Shown piece by piece: positions 24,804 through 33,863 of a DNA stretch of 64,000 bases (position 1 is the first letter of the stretch; each line of letters begins with the position of its first letter). The position numbers and the translations under genes were made by a program. The notes under the pieces are model-generated. The model had not been told where the DNA came from. It ran no database searches and was given only the letters and a program-made list of their open reading frames with translations. This DNA is from DTKD01 sp050948905. GTDB lineage: Bacteria > Armatimonadota > UBA5829. The stretch is taken from assembly GCA_050948905.1 (NCBI GenBank), contig JBMNES010000001.1, positions 558,001 to 622,000 of the forward strand, given 5' to 3'.

Positions 24804-26798
24804 ATGCGAGAATTCAAAATCAAGGCGGAATATCAGCCTACCGGGGATCAGCCACGCGCCATCGAGGAACTCGTCGACGGCGTTCGGACGGGCCATAAAT
24901 TTCAGACACTTCTGGGAGTGACAGGCTCCGGCAAGACCTTCACAATGGCCAACATCATCCAGGCCATTAACAAACCAACCCTTGTGCTTGCGCATAACAA
25001 GACCCTGGCGGCACAGCTATGTTCGGAGTTTCGGGAGTTCTTTCCGGACAACGCAGTGGAGTATTTCGTCAGCTACTACGACTATTATCTTCCCGAAGCC
25101 TATGTTCCGCAGACGGATACATATATAGAAAAAGACTCATCAGTCAACGATGAAATCGACCGACTTCGCCACTCCGCAACGCAAGCGGTGATAGAGCGCC
25201 GCGACGTGCTTGTGGTGGCGAGTGTGAGCTGCATATTCGGCATCGGTTCCAAGGAGAGCTACTCTGAGACCATACTTAATATCCGCGTCGGCGAGACCTA
25301 CGAGCGGCAGGATATTCTTCGTAAGCTCATAAACATGCAGTTCACCCGAAACGATATCGCCCTTGGCCGAGGCACGTTCCGAGTGCGTGGGGATGTGCTT
25401 GAGATTCAGCCGATAGATGAGGAAGTTATCACCAGAGTCGGATTTTTCGGCGATGAGGTGGAGAAGATCAGCGTGGTGGACCCCATAACCGGGGAGATTA
25501 TGAGCACGCAGAAAAATTTAACTGTCTTTCCTGCCACACACTTTGTATCCTCCGTGGCCAATATTGAGCGTTCATTGGCAGAAATCGAGGAGGAGATGGA
25601 GGACAGGGTCGCTTATTTCGAGAGAAACGGGCGACTGATCGAGGCGCAGCGGATCAGACAACGTACCCAGTTCGATATGGAGATGCTGAGAGAGCTAGGC
25701 TACTGTAACGGTATCGAGAACTATTCGCGGATAATCGACGGACGCGCGCCGGGCAGCACTCCGCACACTCTGGTGGAGTATTTCCCGGATGATTTTCTGT
25801 TGTTTTTGGACGAAAGCCATCAAACGATACCGCAGTTGCGCGGGATGTATGCTGGGGACAGGTCGCGCAAAGAGGTGCTGGTGGAGTACGGGTTCCGGCT
25901 GCCGTCGGCTCTTGATAACCGGCCTCTTAAATTCAACGAATTTGAAAAGCTGGTCAATCAGGCCATTTTCGTCTCCGCTACCCCTGGCCCATATGAGGTC
26001 AAGCACAGCACACGCGTGGCAGAGCAGCTTATTCGACCGACAGGGCTTCTGGACCCTGAGGTGGAGGTGCGGCCTACGAGTGGGCAGATAGACGACCTTA
26101 TTGGTGAAATAAAGCAGCGTGCGGAAAAGGGTGAGCGAGTTTTGGTGACCACTCTGACCAAGAAAATGGCGGAGGATTTAAGCTCATATCTGCTCGATTT
26201 AGGGCTGAAGGTCGATTATCTGCACTCGGAAATAAAGACGATGGAGCGCACGGAGATACTGCGTGATCTTCGTCTTGGGGTGTATGACGCGATCGTCGGC
26301 ATAAACCTGCTGCGAGAAGGATTGGATCTGCCGGAGGTGTCGCTGGTGGCGGTGCTGGATGCGGATAAAGAGGGGTTTTTACGCGATGAGAGGTCGTTGA
26401 TTCAGACTATGGGGCGTGCTGCGCGAAATGTGTCGGGTAAGGTCATTATGTATGCGGATAATGTGACCGACTCGATGCGCAAAGCGATTGATGAAACCAA
26501 CCGCCGTCGTCGGATTCAGATGGAATATAACGAGGCTAATGGGATCACGCCGACAACTATCGCTAAGGCCATCCGTGATCTAATTGAGATAGGGTCGACG
26601 GACACCGCAACCGGTAAGCCGGACAAATTACAGCGGCCGGAGACGCTGGCGCTGGATGAGTTGCTTTCGCAGATTACACAGATGGAACGTGATATGAAAA
26701 AAGCCGCCAAAGACCTCGATTTTGAGAGAGCTGCGGAACTGCGAGACGAGATCGCGGCGTTTAAGAAGTTCTTGCCGAATACGAGCTGGCGGAAGTAG
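24804..26798 (+). CDS. uvrB: Excinuclease ABC subunit B
   Basis: A 664-residue DNA-repair helicase-like protein of full length. Walker A is GVTGSGKTFTMANII. The beta-hairpin motif YYDYYLPEAYVPQTDTYIEK region is intact. Helicase motifs include DESHQTIPQL, and VGINLLREGLDLPEVSLVAV with DADKEGFLRDERSLIQTMGR at the C-terminal side. The UVR domain that binds UvrC closes the protein (DLDFERAAELRDEIAAFKK). It verifies damage in nucleotide excision repair with UvrA and UvrC. Neither partner is nearby. Confidence 0.97.
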   Translation: MREFKIKAEYQPTGDQPRAIEELVDGVRTGHKFQTLLGVTGSGKTFTMANIIQAINKPTLVLAHNKTLAAQLCSEFREFFPDNAVEYFVSYYDYYLPEAYVPQTDTYIEKDSSVNDEIDRLRHSATQAVIERRDVLVVASVSCIFGIGSKESYSETILNIRVGETYERQDILRKLINMQFTRNDIALGRGTFRVRGDVLEIQPIDEEVITRVGFFGDEVEKISVVDPITGEIMSTQKNLTVFPATHFVSSVANIERSLAEIEEEMEDRVAYFERNGRLIEAQRIRQRTQFDMEMLRELGYCNGIENYSRIIDGRAPGSTPHTLVEYFPDDFLLFLDESHQTIPQLRGMYAGDRSRKEVLVEYGFRLPSALDNRPLKFNEFEKLVNQAIFVSATPGPYEVKHSTRVAEQLIRPTGLLDPEVEVRPTSGQIDDLIGEIKQRAEKGERVLVTTLTKKMAEDLSSYLLDLGLKVDYLHSEIKTMERTEILRDLRLGVYDAIVGINLLREGLDLPEVSLVAVLDADKEGFLRDERSLIQTMGRAARNVSGKVIMYADNVTDSMRKAIDETNRRRRIQMEYNEANGITPTTIAKAIRDLIEIGSTDTATGKPDKLQRPETLALDELLSQITQMERDMKKAAKDLDFERAAELRDEIAAFKKFLPNTSWRK

Positions 26799-27106
26799 AA
26801 GGCAAGGGCCATAGTGTAGAAGATCGGACTTCGGACGGCGGACATTGAATCACGGGAAAAGCGGATTTCTCGCTGCGCTCGAAATGACAGGAAGGAAGGG
26901 CGAAATGATAGGAAGGATGGGCGAGATGACAGAGTTCGGAAACCGATAACAGATAACCGGCAACAGTCAACCGACAACCGATAACCGATAACCGATAACC
27001 GACAACCGATAACCGATAACCGATAACCAAAACCGACAACCAAAACCGACAACCAAAACCAAGGAATCTGTAGAGCTGGCGGATAAGGTGTGCCTGGAGG
27101 CTAGTT
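26799..27106. repeat. Family-A copy and a long heptamer array (family E)
   Basis: A family-A composite sits at about 26822-26888 (with GCGGATTTCT instead of GCAGATTTCT). After two degenerate CGAAATGA units, the heptamers CCGATAA/CCGACAA run from about 26940 to 27055, ending in three CCAAAAC-containing units. A GGAGG site before 27107 serves the next gene. Open frames in this stretch are repeat artefacts. Confidence 0.88.
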
Positions 27107-28717
27107 ATGTTCGATTATATAATCCGAAAAGCGATGATCGTGGATGGAACCGGGAAGCCGGCTTATGAGGGGGATGTCGCGGTTAAAGACGGCAGGATCG
27201 CGGCTTGCGGTAAGGTGGATGGAAACGCCGTGAGAGAAATTGATGGTTCGGGGCTGGTGCTGGCTCCGGGGTTCATAGATATGCACTCGCATACGGACTC
27301 TAACCTGTTCGTAGACCCTCGTGCCGAGAGTAAGATAACGCAGGGCGTGACCCTTGAAGTCTGCGGTAACTGCGGAGACTCCGGGGCTCCGGTTATGGAC
27401 GAGCCTGGTCGGGAGCGTCTGGCGAATTGGCGTAAAAAACACGACATCGCAGACGACTGGGTGACCATGGACGATTATTTGACCGCTTTGGAGAAGCGTC
27501 CCATAGGGGTCAATTTCATCACTCTGGTCGGCCACGGCAACCTGCGGGAAGCGGCCGTGGGGCTCGAGGATCGGCCTGCGACGACTGAGGAACTTGCCCG
27601 GATGAGGGAATTGGCAGCCGATGCTATGCGGGCTGGGGCGTTCGGAATATCCACGGGGTTGATATATGCGCCGGGCTGCTTTGCTGATACAAACGAATTG
27701 ATCGAGGTTAGCAAGGGTATCGCGCCATATAACGGGATTTATGCCAGTCATATTCGAAGCGAGCGCGGCCATCTCGTCGAAGCTATTGAAGAGGCTATTG
27801 CTATTGGACGAGAAGCTAAGGTGGCGGTGCAGACCTCTCATCATAAGGCGTGCGGGGGTTCTAACTGGGGAAAGGTTAAGGATTCACTGGCGGCGATCAT
27901 ACAGGCACGTAAAGAGGGGCTGGATGTAAACTCGGATCAGTATCCATACATAGCAACGGCTACCTCGCTTAACATCCTGTTGCCGAAAGAACTGCTCGAT
28001 GGCGGCCGAGAGGTGATGCTGGAGTCGTTGAAGAGCAAGCGACAGGAATGGATCGAGTATCTGATCGACCAGAGCGCCAAAAAGAAGTTCGGGGCGAAAG
28101 GCTCGTGGGACGATATACTGATAAGCGGGGTGCGCACCGACAAAAACCGCGATTGCGAAGGGTTGACTGTGGGTGAGATCGCTGCTAAAAGAGGAGTAAA
28201 CGGCGCTGAGACTGCTGTTGATCTGCTGATAGAGGAAGAAATTGCCGTATCTATGGTCCAGTTTGGGATGTGCGAAGAGGACGTGGAGACGGTTATGAAA
28301 AGCGACATCGTGATGGTTGGCAGCGACGCGGGGGCGCGTTCTACTTCCGGCCCGCTGTCGGCTGGTAAGCCGCATCCTCGCGCGTTCGGCACGTTCCCAC
28401 GTGTGTTGGGATATTATGTGCGGGAGCGCGGCGTGATTCCGCTTGAGACCGCAATATATAAGATGACTCTGCTTTCGGCGAGGAAGCTGGGATTGGCGGA
28501 TAGAGGAGCGATTAAGGTCGGCAACTGGGCGGATTTGGTGTTGTTTGACGCTGATAAAGTAAAGGATATGGCGACTTTCAAGGATCCTCACCAGAACGCA
28601 GTCGGCATAGAATACGTATTTGTCAATGGCAGGCTTAGTATTGAGAACGGCGAGTTGACCGGCGAGCTTGCAGGAAGAGTAATTAGAAAGAGACAGGCTG
28701 CATCGGCAGCCGATTGA
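27107..28717 (+). CDS. N-acyl-D-amino-acid deacylase family amidohydrolase
   Basis: A 536-residue amidohydrolase. The N-terminal beta-sandwich leads into the metal-binding PGFIDMHSHTDSNL. VTLEVCGNCGDSGAP carries the cysteine ligand typical of D-aminoacylases. Later motifs are YASHIRSE, QTSHHKACG and VMVGSDAGARSTSGPL. These enzymes release D-amino acids from N-acyl forms or cleave related cyclic amides. AGG-type ribosome site before the ATG. First of five tightly packed genes running to 32496. Confidence 0.9.
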   Translation: MFDYIIRKAMIVDGTGKPAYEGDVAVKDGRIAACGKVDGNAVREIDGSGLVLAPGFIDMHSHTDSNLFVDPRAESKITQGVTLEVCGNCGDSGAPVMDEPGRERLANWRKKHDIADDWVTMDDYLTALEKRPIGVNFITLVGHGNLREAAVGLEDRPATTEELARMRELAADAMRAGAFGISTGLIYAPGCFADTNELIEVSKGIAPYNGIYASHIRSERGHLVEAIEEAIAIGREAKVAVQTSHHKACGGSNWGKVKDSLAAIIQARKEGLDVNSDQYPYIATATSLNILLPKELLDGGREVMLESLKSKRQEWIEYLIDQSAKKKFGAKGSWDDILISGVRTDKNRDCEGLTVGEIAAKRGVNGAETAVDLLIEEEIAVSMVQFGMCEEDVETVMKSDIVMVGSDAGARSTSGPLSAGKPHPRAFGTFPRVLGYYVRERGVIPLETAIYKMTLLSARKLGLADRGAIKVGNWADLVLFDADKVKDMATFKDPHQNAVGIEYVFVNGRLSIENGELTGELAGRVIRKRQAASAAD

Positions 28718-28722
28718 AGAAT

Positions 28723-29859
28723 ATGCGCGTAATTCAAACCCCCGAATTGAAGGGGATCCTGGTGATTTTGCTGATCGCGCTGGTGCTGGGGACAGTGCTG
28801 GCTGGGGTCAGCGGCAAGCTCGAACAGTGGGGCCTGCCGTGGTTCACCGGCGGGCGGATGCTGGATAAGATAGTCTTCGTCTCCGATCGGTCGGGCACAA
28901 ATGAGATTTACACGATGAATCTGGACGGCACCGACCAGCGGCAGTTGACATCTGAAGCTAAGGTGTTGTCGGCGCCGGCGATATCGTCGGCTGGTAACAG
29001 GGTGGCTTTTGTAGGGATGGTCGGCTCGGTGAGCCAGGTTATGGCTGTCGGAGCCGGGGGCGGCAAGCCTTACGCGCTCACCTCGTCTACGGGCTCGAAA
29101 CGCCAGCCTGGTTTCAGCCCGGATGGAAAGCGTCTTTCGTATATAGAGTCCGGAAGAGTCTGGGTGGCGGAGTTGAGCGGCTCCAACCCTGACCCTGTGC
29201 TGCCGACTCACGAAGAAATGGCGCTTGGCATGCAGGATTCGCTACAGCGAGGGCAGATACCGATGTATTCGGTCTATGCGTGGGGGGCGGATAACGACAG
29301 CATGGCCGGAGTGTCCAGCCAGAGCCAGTCGATGGATGCGCTGACTTTTCTGCCGGAATTGGAGGGCGAGCCGGTGTATCTGATCCCGCACAACACGCCG
29401 GTGAGCATTACCGGCCTGCAATGCGCCGCTGATACCTCGACCTTTGCTGTGACATTTGTGCAGATCGGCGACGATCCGGTGGCGGGGCTGGCGACTTTTG
29501 AGCCTGACTCGGAACAGCTTAAAGCGCTGGTGATGAGGCAGTCGGCGGAGTTTGGCGCGCCGGGCATATCCCCGGACGGTGATGTGATAGTGGCCCCATT
29601 TGCGGAGAAGAAGGGGGATCAGGCGCAGGGGCTAATTAAGGTCGACACGACATCCGGTGAAGCCGGTATGTTGTGTAAGGGTGTCTTTGAAAACCCGGTC
29701 TTTTCATCAGACGGCCAGACTGTTTTAGCCACCAAAATAGACCCTAAAACCAGGAAAAAGAGCGTGGTGGCGGTGGATGTGGAGTCTGGAAAGATTAAGA
29801 CGCTGGCTGCGGATGGAAACTGCTTTGATGCGATCTTTTCCCCTGCTTCGAAAAAATGA
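28723..29859 (+). CDS. Membrane-anchored TolB-like beta-propeller protein
   Basis: A 378-residue protein with an N-terminal membrane anchor (ILVILLIALVLGTVLAGVSG). WD40/TolB-like repeats follow: KIVFVSDRSGTNEIYTMNLD, then FSPDGKRLSYIESGRVWVAE and two to three more degenerate blades. The ATG at 28723 is used here; a TTG at 28714 overlapping the previous stop is a possible alternative. The last four bases overlap the adenine methylase gene. Such propellers commonly mediate protein contact at the cell surface, but the partner is unknown. Confidence 0.78.
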   Translation: MRVIQTPELKGILVILLIALVLGTVLAGVSGKLEQWGLPWFTGGRMLDKIVFVSDRSGTNEIYTMNLDGTDQRQLTSEAKVLSAPAISSAGNRVAFVGMVGSVSQVMAVGAGGGKPYALTSSTGSKRQPGFSPDGKRLSYIESGRVWVAELSGSNPDPVLPTHEEMALGMQDSLQRGQIPMYSVYAWGADNDSMAGVSSQSQSMDALTFLPELEGEPVYLIPHNTPVSITGLQCAADTSTFAVTFVQIGDDPVAGLATFEPDSEQLKALVMRQSAEFGAPGISPDGDVIVAPFAEKKGDQAQGLIKVDTTSGEAGMLCKGVFENPVFSSDGQTVLATKIDPKTRKKSVVAVDVESGKIKTLAADGNCFDAIFSPASKK

Positions 29860-31043
29860 CAGAGACCCGGAAATCATATCTGACCGACCAACTCATTCCG
29901 TATATCGGCAATAAACGCAAGCTGCTGCCTCTGATCGCTGAGGCCGTCAAAGCCAGCGGAATACAAAGCGGCACCTTTTTTGATGCTTTTGCCGGCAGCG
30001 GGGTGGTGTCGAGGCTGGCGAAAACAATGGGGTTCCGGGTTATCGCCAACGACTGGGAGCCTTACTCGGAGAGAATCAACTCGGCCTATATCGCAATAAA
30101 TCGCGCCCCTGCTTTCAAAGAGTTCGGAGGGTTGGATAAAGCCATCGCCGAGCTTAACTCGCTAAGTGGGGTGCGTGGGTATATCGCTGAGCATTACTGC
30201 CCGGCAGATGACGAACACTATGACACCTCCACCGAGCGCATGTTTTATACTCAAAGTAACGGCCGTAAAATTGACGCGATTAGGGAGCGTATCCGAGAGT
30301 GGCGGGATAGCGGCAAGTTAGATGATCGTGAAGAGGCAATGCTTCTTGCGCCGTTGATCTATCAGGCGTCGTATTGCAGCAACACCTCGGGGGTATTTAA
30401 AGGTTTTCATAACGGATGGGGAGGGGCGACTAAGACGGCGTGGTATCGTATCCGCAGCACACTGACCCTGACCGCACCGGAGCTGTATGACAACGGCGAG
30501 GAGAACCTGGTCTATGCTGCAGATGCAATGAAATTGGCAGGGGAGATAGACTGCGATATAGCTTATCTCGACCCACCCTATAATCAGCATCAATATGGCG
30601 CAAACTATCATCTGCTGAACACCGTCGCGCTGTGGGACAAGCCGCAGATTAACCCGACCATATCTGGCAACGGGGAGCGGGACAAGGCCGCGATTCGTAA
30701 GGACTGGCGCACGCTCAGGCGCAGCGGTTATTGCTATAAGTCGACAGCTTTGGAGGCGTTTGAAGGGCTTATAGGGTCCTTGAAGGCCAGGCGGATTTTG
30801 GTCAGCTACTCGACGGATGGTATAATAGACTTAGCGGATATGTTTGGTGTATTGGCGAGCCGGGGCGATTTGTCGGTTTTGTGCAGGCCGTATAAGCGCT
30901 ATCGAGTCAGCAGCCAGAGACCCTCTCCCAGACCTCACACTGTGGAATTCGTGGCGATAGTGGATACCAGCAAAGCGTCCAGGCAAGACTCCGCGAACCG
31001 CGCCGTCAAGAGTATAATGAGGGCGCGGGAAATGAATGGATGA
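29856..31043 (+). CDS. D12-class N6-adenine DNA methyltransferase
   Basis: A 395-residue Dam-like enzyme. The N-terminal motif DQLIPYIGNKRKLLPLIAEA is the D12-class motif X, FDAFAGSGVVSRLAK is motif I, and DIAYLDPPYNQHQYGANYHL is the catalytic DPPY motif. The long insertion between motifs I and IV would be the target-recognition region. No restriction enzyme or mutH gene is nearby. ATGA overlap with the preceding gene and with the next gene (31040-31043). Confidence 0.9.
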   Translation: MTETRKSYLTDQLIPYIGNKRKLLPLIAEAVKASGIQSGTFFDAFAGSGVVSRLAKTMGFRVIANDWEPYSERINSAYIAINRAPAFKEFGGLDKAIAELNSLSGVRGYIAEHYCPADDEHYDTSTERMFYTQSNGRKIDAIRERIREWRDSGKLDDREEAMLLAPLIYQASYCSNTSGVFKGFHNGWGGATKTAWYRIRSTLTLTAPELYDNGEENLVYAADAMKLAGEIDCDIAYLDPPYNQHQYGANYHLLNTVALWDKPQINPTISGNGERDKAAIRKDWRTLRRSGYCYKSTALEAFEGLIGSLKARRILVSYSTDGIIDLADMFGVLASRGDLSVLCRPYKRYRVSSQRPSPRPHTVEFVAIVDTSKASRQDSANRAVKSIMRAREMNG

Positions 31044-31675
31044 CGATTATGATAACAAGGCTTTTGACCACGGCGATAGCGGGGTTGATTTTATCTGGCC
31101 TGTCGCTTGGGATTTGTGCGGATCCTCTGATTCTCTCTCCTACAGCTAATACACTTACCACTGGGCAATATCGAGCTGAGGCGGCCTGGAGGTCGAACAA
31201 TTCTAGGGATCGCCTGTTTAGACTAGGCGCGGGGTTTCAGCAGTACGAGGTAAATGTTTTGCGTCTGGAAAAGCACGATTCCAGGGCTGATAATATTGTG
31301 GGAGTGCAGTGGAGTTTTCTGCCTGAGACATCGTTTAACCCGGCGGTGGCTTTCGGGATCAGCGACGCGGGGAATCAGTCCGACGACGGAACAGGGATTT
31401 ATGGCGTGATAACTCGGCATCTTCCCATTGGCAGGTCATCCGTTTTTATCAAGGACTTCGCTGCTACCGTGGGGCTGGGGTTATTCGGAATCCGGGGACC
31501 GTTTGCGGGATTTGAGGCCAGGCTGCCTTATAAATTTTTCGTGCAGGGCGAATACGACAGCCGCAACCTGAACGGCGCGATCGGCTGGCAGCCGTTAAAA
31601 CAGTTCAGGGTAAAAGCATATACTATAGATAAGGATTATTATCTCGGCGCGGAACTTGTGCCGGTTTTCTTCTAA
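31040..31675 (+). CDS. Small exported outer-membrane beta-barrel protein (YjbH-like)
   Basis: A 211-residue protein with a signal peptide (TRLLTTAIAGLILSGLSLGI). The mature part opens PLILSPTANTLTTGQYRAEA and continues as alternating amphipathic strands (YEVNVLRLEKHD, VGVQWSFLPETSF, FFVQGEYDSRNLNGAIGW) to a terminal VPVFF. The opening resembles YjbH/YbjH-type barrel proteins, but only loosely. The start overlaps the methylase stop by four bases; an ATG nine bases on is an alternative. One base of the stop is shared with the start of the permease gene. Confidence 0.65.
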   Translation: MTIMITRLLTTAIAGLILSGLSLGICADPLILSPTANTLTTGQYRAEAAWRSNNSRDRLFRLGAGFQQYEVNVLRLEKHDSRADNIVGVQWSFLPETSFNPAVAFGISDAGNQSDDGTGIYGVITRHLPIGRSSVFIKDFAATVGLGLFGIRGPFAGFEARLPYKFFVQGEYDSRNLNGAIGWQPLKQFRVKAYTIDKDYYLGAELVPVFF

Positions 31676-32496
31676 TGTTAGAGGTTCTCAAAACACGTAC
31701 GCGCTATCGCACGATAGCAATATTGATCGGAATTGGGTTGTGCAGCGGCGCACTCGGCGGGCTTTTGGGGCTTGGCGGAGGGGCGTTTGTGGTGCCGGCG
31801 CTGGTCTTTTTTCTGGCCTTTGAGCAGCATAGAGCGCACGGGACCAGCCTGGCTGTGGTGCTTGCTATGAGTGTAGCAAGCGTTCTCACCTACTCTTTTC
31901 ATCATCACATTAACCTGATGCTGGCTCTTCAGATTGCGATTGGAGGAGTATTGGGGGCGATGATCGGCGGCGCAGTTGTAAATAAAATCAAAAGTGTGGC
32001 GTTGCGCAGGATGTTCAGCATATTTTTGCTGGCTGCGGGGCTGAAGATGAGCCTTGATGGCTATAAGATGCTGCACGACATCTCTGTGGGCCTGGCTCAG
32101 CCGGCTGCTGCGACGATTGGGCTGAGCTTCAGCCTTGCAGGGTTGTGGTTGGCTCTTGGGACAGGGGTGCTGACGGGATTTCTGAGCGCGCTGTTGGGCG
32201 TGGGCGGAGGTATTATTATGGTGCCTATGCTCACGATGCTACTTCGGCTGCCTCAGCAACCCGCGCAGGGCATATCATTGGCAGCGATGATGCCGATAGC
32301 GTTCACCGGAATGCTGAAACATAACAAGCTCGGAAACGTCGATTTCTCAGTGGCGAAGTGGACAGCTCTCGGGGCGATTTTGGGCGGGGTGACCGGATCG
32401 TGCGTGGCAAATGCCCTTGAACCTGGAAGATTAAAGATCGCATTTGGGGTGTTTGTGGTGCTTATGGCCGCGTTGATGGCGATGAAGAGGAAGTAG
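31675..32496 (+). CDS. Sulfite exporter TauE/SafE (TSUP) family permease
   Basis: A 273-residue integral membrane protein with about eight hydrophobic helices in two halves. Each half begins with the TSUP signature: GALGGLLGLGGGAFVVPAL near residue 25, and GFLSALLGVGGGIIMVPML near residue 170. The family exports or imports small sulphur-containing anions, although the substrate here is unknown. Start and preceding stop share one base (TAATG), indicating coupling. Last gene of the block that starts at 27107. Confidence 0.9.
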   Translation: MLEVLKTRTRYRTIAILIGIGLCSGALGGLLGLGGGAFVVPALVFFLAFEQHRAHGTSLAVVLAMSVASVLTYSFHHHINLMLALQIAIGGVLGAMIGGAVVNKIKSVALRRMFSIFLLAAGLKMSLDGYKMLHDISVGLAQPAAATIGLSFSLAGLWLALGTGVLTGFLSALLGVGGGIIMVPMLTMLLRLPQQPAQGISLAAMMPIAFTGMLKHNKLGNVDFSVAKWTALGAILGGVTGSCVANALEPGRLKIAFGVFVVLMAALMAMKRK

Positions 32497-32790
32497 TGGA
32501 CTATCACGCCTCCGTCATATCGACGCACCCACGCCGTTTTGACCACCCCTGTCATTTCGACCACCCCACCCCCGTCATTTCGAGCGCCCCACCCCTGTCA
32601 TTTCGAGCGCCCCACCCCAGTCATTTCGAGCGCAGCGAGAAATCTGCTTTTTCGTTGTCCGAGGTCAGACGTTCGAAGTCCGATCAATCATCGCGTGACC
32701 TTCGGCCACGATTTCGGCTGCGCGCAACCGAAATAACCAACCCTAAAATGGCCGGGACAGAGTCCGGCCACTACTTTCAACCTCGCCGCG
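32497..32790. repeat. Inverted family-A copy with degenerate tandem units, and family D
   Basis: Four units of the GTCATTTCGA(C/G)C(A/G)CCCCACCCC type precede a complete family-A element in reverse orientation (about 32620-32652) and its lead-in. A family-D hairpin follows at about 32749-32775 (TGGCCGG, loop GACAGAGT, CCGGCCA, then CTAC). No gene. Confidence 0.85.
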
Positions 32791-32814
32791 TTTTCCCTTT
32801 TCTGGCCGGCAGGT

Positions 32815-32844
32815 TTGACACTAATGCCTGCCCGTGGATATACT
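32815..32844 (+). promoter_or_regulatory. Promoter of the ROK kinase gene
   Basis: -35 TTGACA (32815-32820), 18-base spacer, -10 TATACT (32839-32844). A leader of about 20 bases with GAGG precedes the ATG at 32872. Confidence 0.7.
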
Positions 32845-32871
32845 ACGTTAGCGACTTCAGCGAGGTTTGTT

Positions 32872-33855
32872 ATGCAACTCAACACGGATGCCAAATATGT
32901 GATAGGCGTTGATCTTGGCGGGACCAATGTTCGCGCGGCTATAGTTGACCGAAACGGCAAAATTGTCGGGGATGGGCGGACGGATTCTAAGGCAATGGAA
33001 GGACTGGAGTTCACCGTTGCCCAGATCGTCGAGGCCGTTAAAATGGCGGCAGAGGACGCTTCGGTCGACTTAAAGGATACAGCCGGCGTAGGGATGGGAG
33101 TTCCGGGCACGCACAAAAGCGAGGACGGCATAGTAGTCTGGTCGCCGAACTTCAAGGATTGGAACGACGTACAGCTTCTGGCTCCTATAATGGATAAACT
33201 CGGAATGCCTGCGTATATGGGCAACGACGCTAACGTGGCGGCATTCGGCGAATATACATTCGGCGCGGGCAAGGGCGCTAAGGTGATGGTGATGTTTACC
33301 CTGGGGACGGGTATCGGCAGCGGGCTGGTGATCAACGGCCGCAGCTACCTTGGGGTTACGGAGACGGCGCCGGAGATGGGGCATCATATCATTTTGGCGG
33401 ACGGGCCGAGGTGCAGTTGCGGGAGATATGGCTGTGTGGAGTCGCTGTGTAGAAGAGATGCGATTATAGACCGAGCCGCACGTAAGGCTCACGCAGGCAG
33501 GCATACCTCTTTGATTGAAAAATCCGGCCACGATCTGCGATATATTACCCCAAGGATGATCGCTGAAGCTGCGTCGGAGGGTGATGAAGTGTCGATAGAG
33601 ACCTACGAGGAAGTCGGTTACTATCTTGGAATCGCCGTGGCTAATGCGATAAATATTCTGAACCCTGATAAAATCGTCATCGGCGGCGGAATCGCACAGG
33701 CTGGGGAGCTTTTGTTCGGGCCGATTCGACGAACCATAGAGGTAAATGCGCTGTATCCGGCCCTGCAAGCGTGCCAGATCCTGCCGGCTGACCTCGGCGA
33801 CGATGCGGGGGTTCTCGGCGGAGCGGCGATGGTGCTGCAGAAAATGGAAGAGTAA
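32872..33855 (+). CDS. ROK family sugar kinase, probably glucokinase
   Basis: A 327-residue sugar kinase. The ATP-binding phosphate motif is IGVDLGGTNVRAAIVDRNG. The catalytic segment PAYMGNDANVAAFGEYTFGA is followed by the glycine-rich TLGTGIGSGLVINGR. The ROK zinc signature CSCGRYGCVESL is complete, and GGGIAQAGELLF closes the ATP site. The zinc-containing sequence fits glucokinases of the ROK family. Start at the ATG with GAGG before it; upstream in-frame codons lie across the promoter. Convergent with dinG, 8 bases apart. Confidence 0.92.
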   Translation: MQLNTDAKYVIGVDLGGTNVRAAIVDRNGKIVGDGRTDSKAMEGLEFTVAQIVEAVKMAAEDASVDLKDTAGVGMGVPGTHKSEDGIVVWSPNFKDWNDVQLLAPIMDKLGMPAYMGNDANVAAFGEYTFGAGKGAKVMVMFTLGTGIGSGLVINGRSYLGVTETAPEMGHHIILADGPRCSCGRYGCVESLCRRDAIIDRAARKAHAGRHTSLIEKSGHDLRYITPRMIAEAASEGDEVSIETYEEVGYYLGIAVANAINILNPDKIVIGGGIAQAGELLFGPIRRTIEVNALYPALQACQILPADLGDDAGVLGGAAMVLQKMEE

Positions 33856-33863
33856 CGCGGCGG

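Noticed and set aside
26516..27052. Open frame with repeated LSVIGYRLSV phrases
   Set aside because: It is a translation of the CCGATAA/CCGACAA heptamer array, a well-known kind of false gene.
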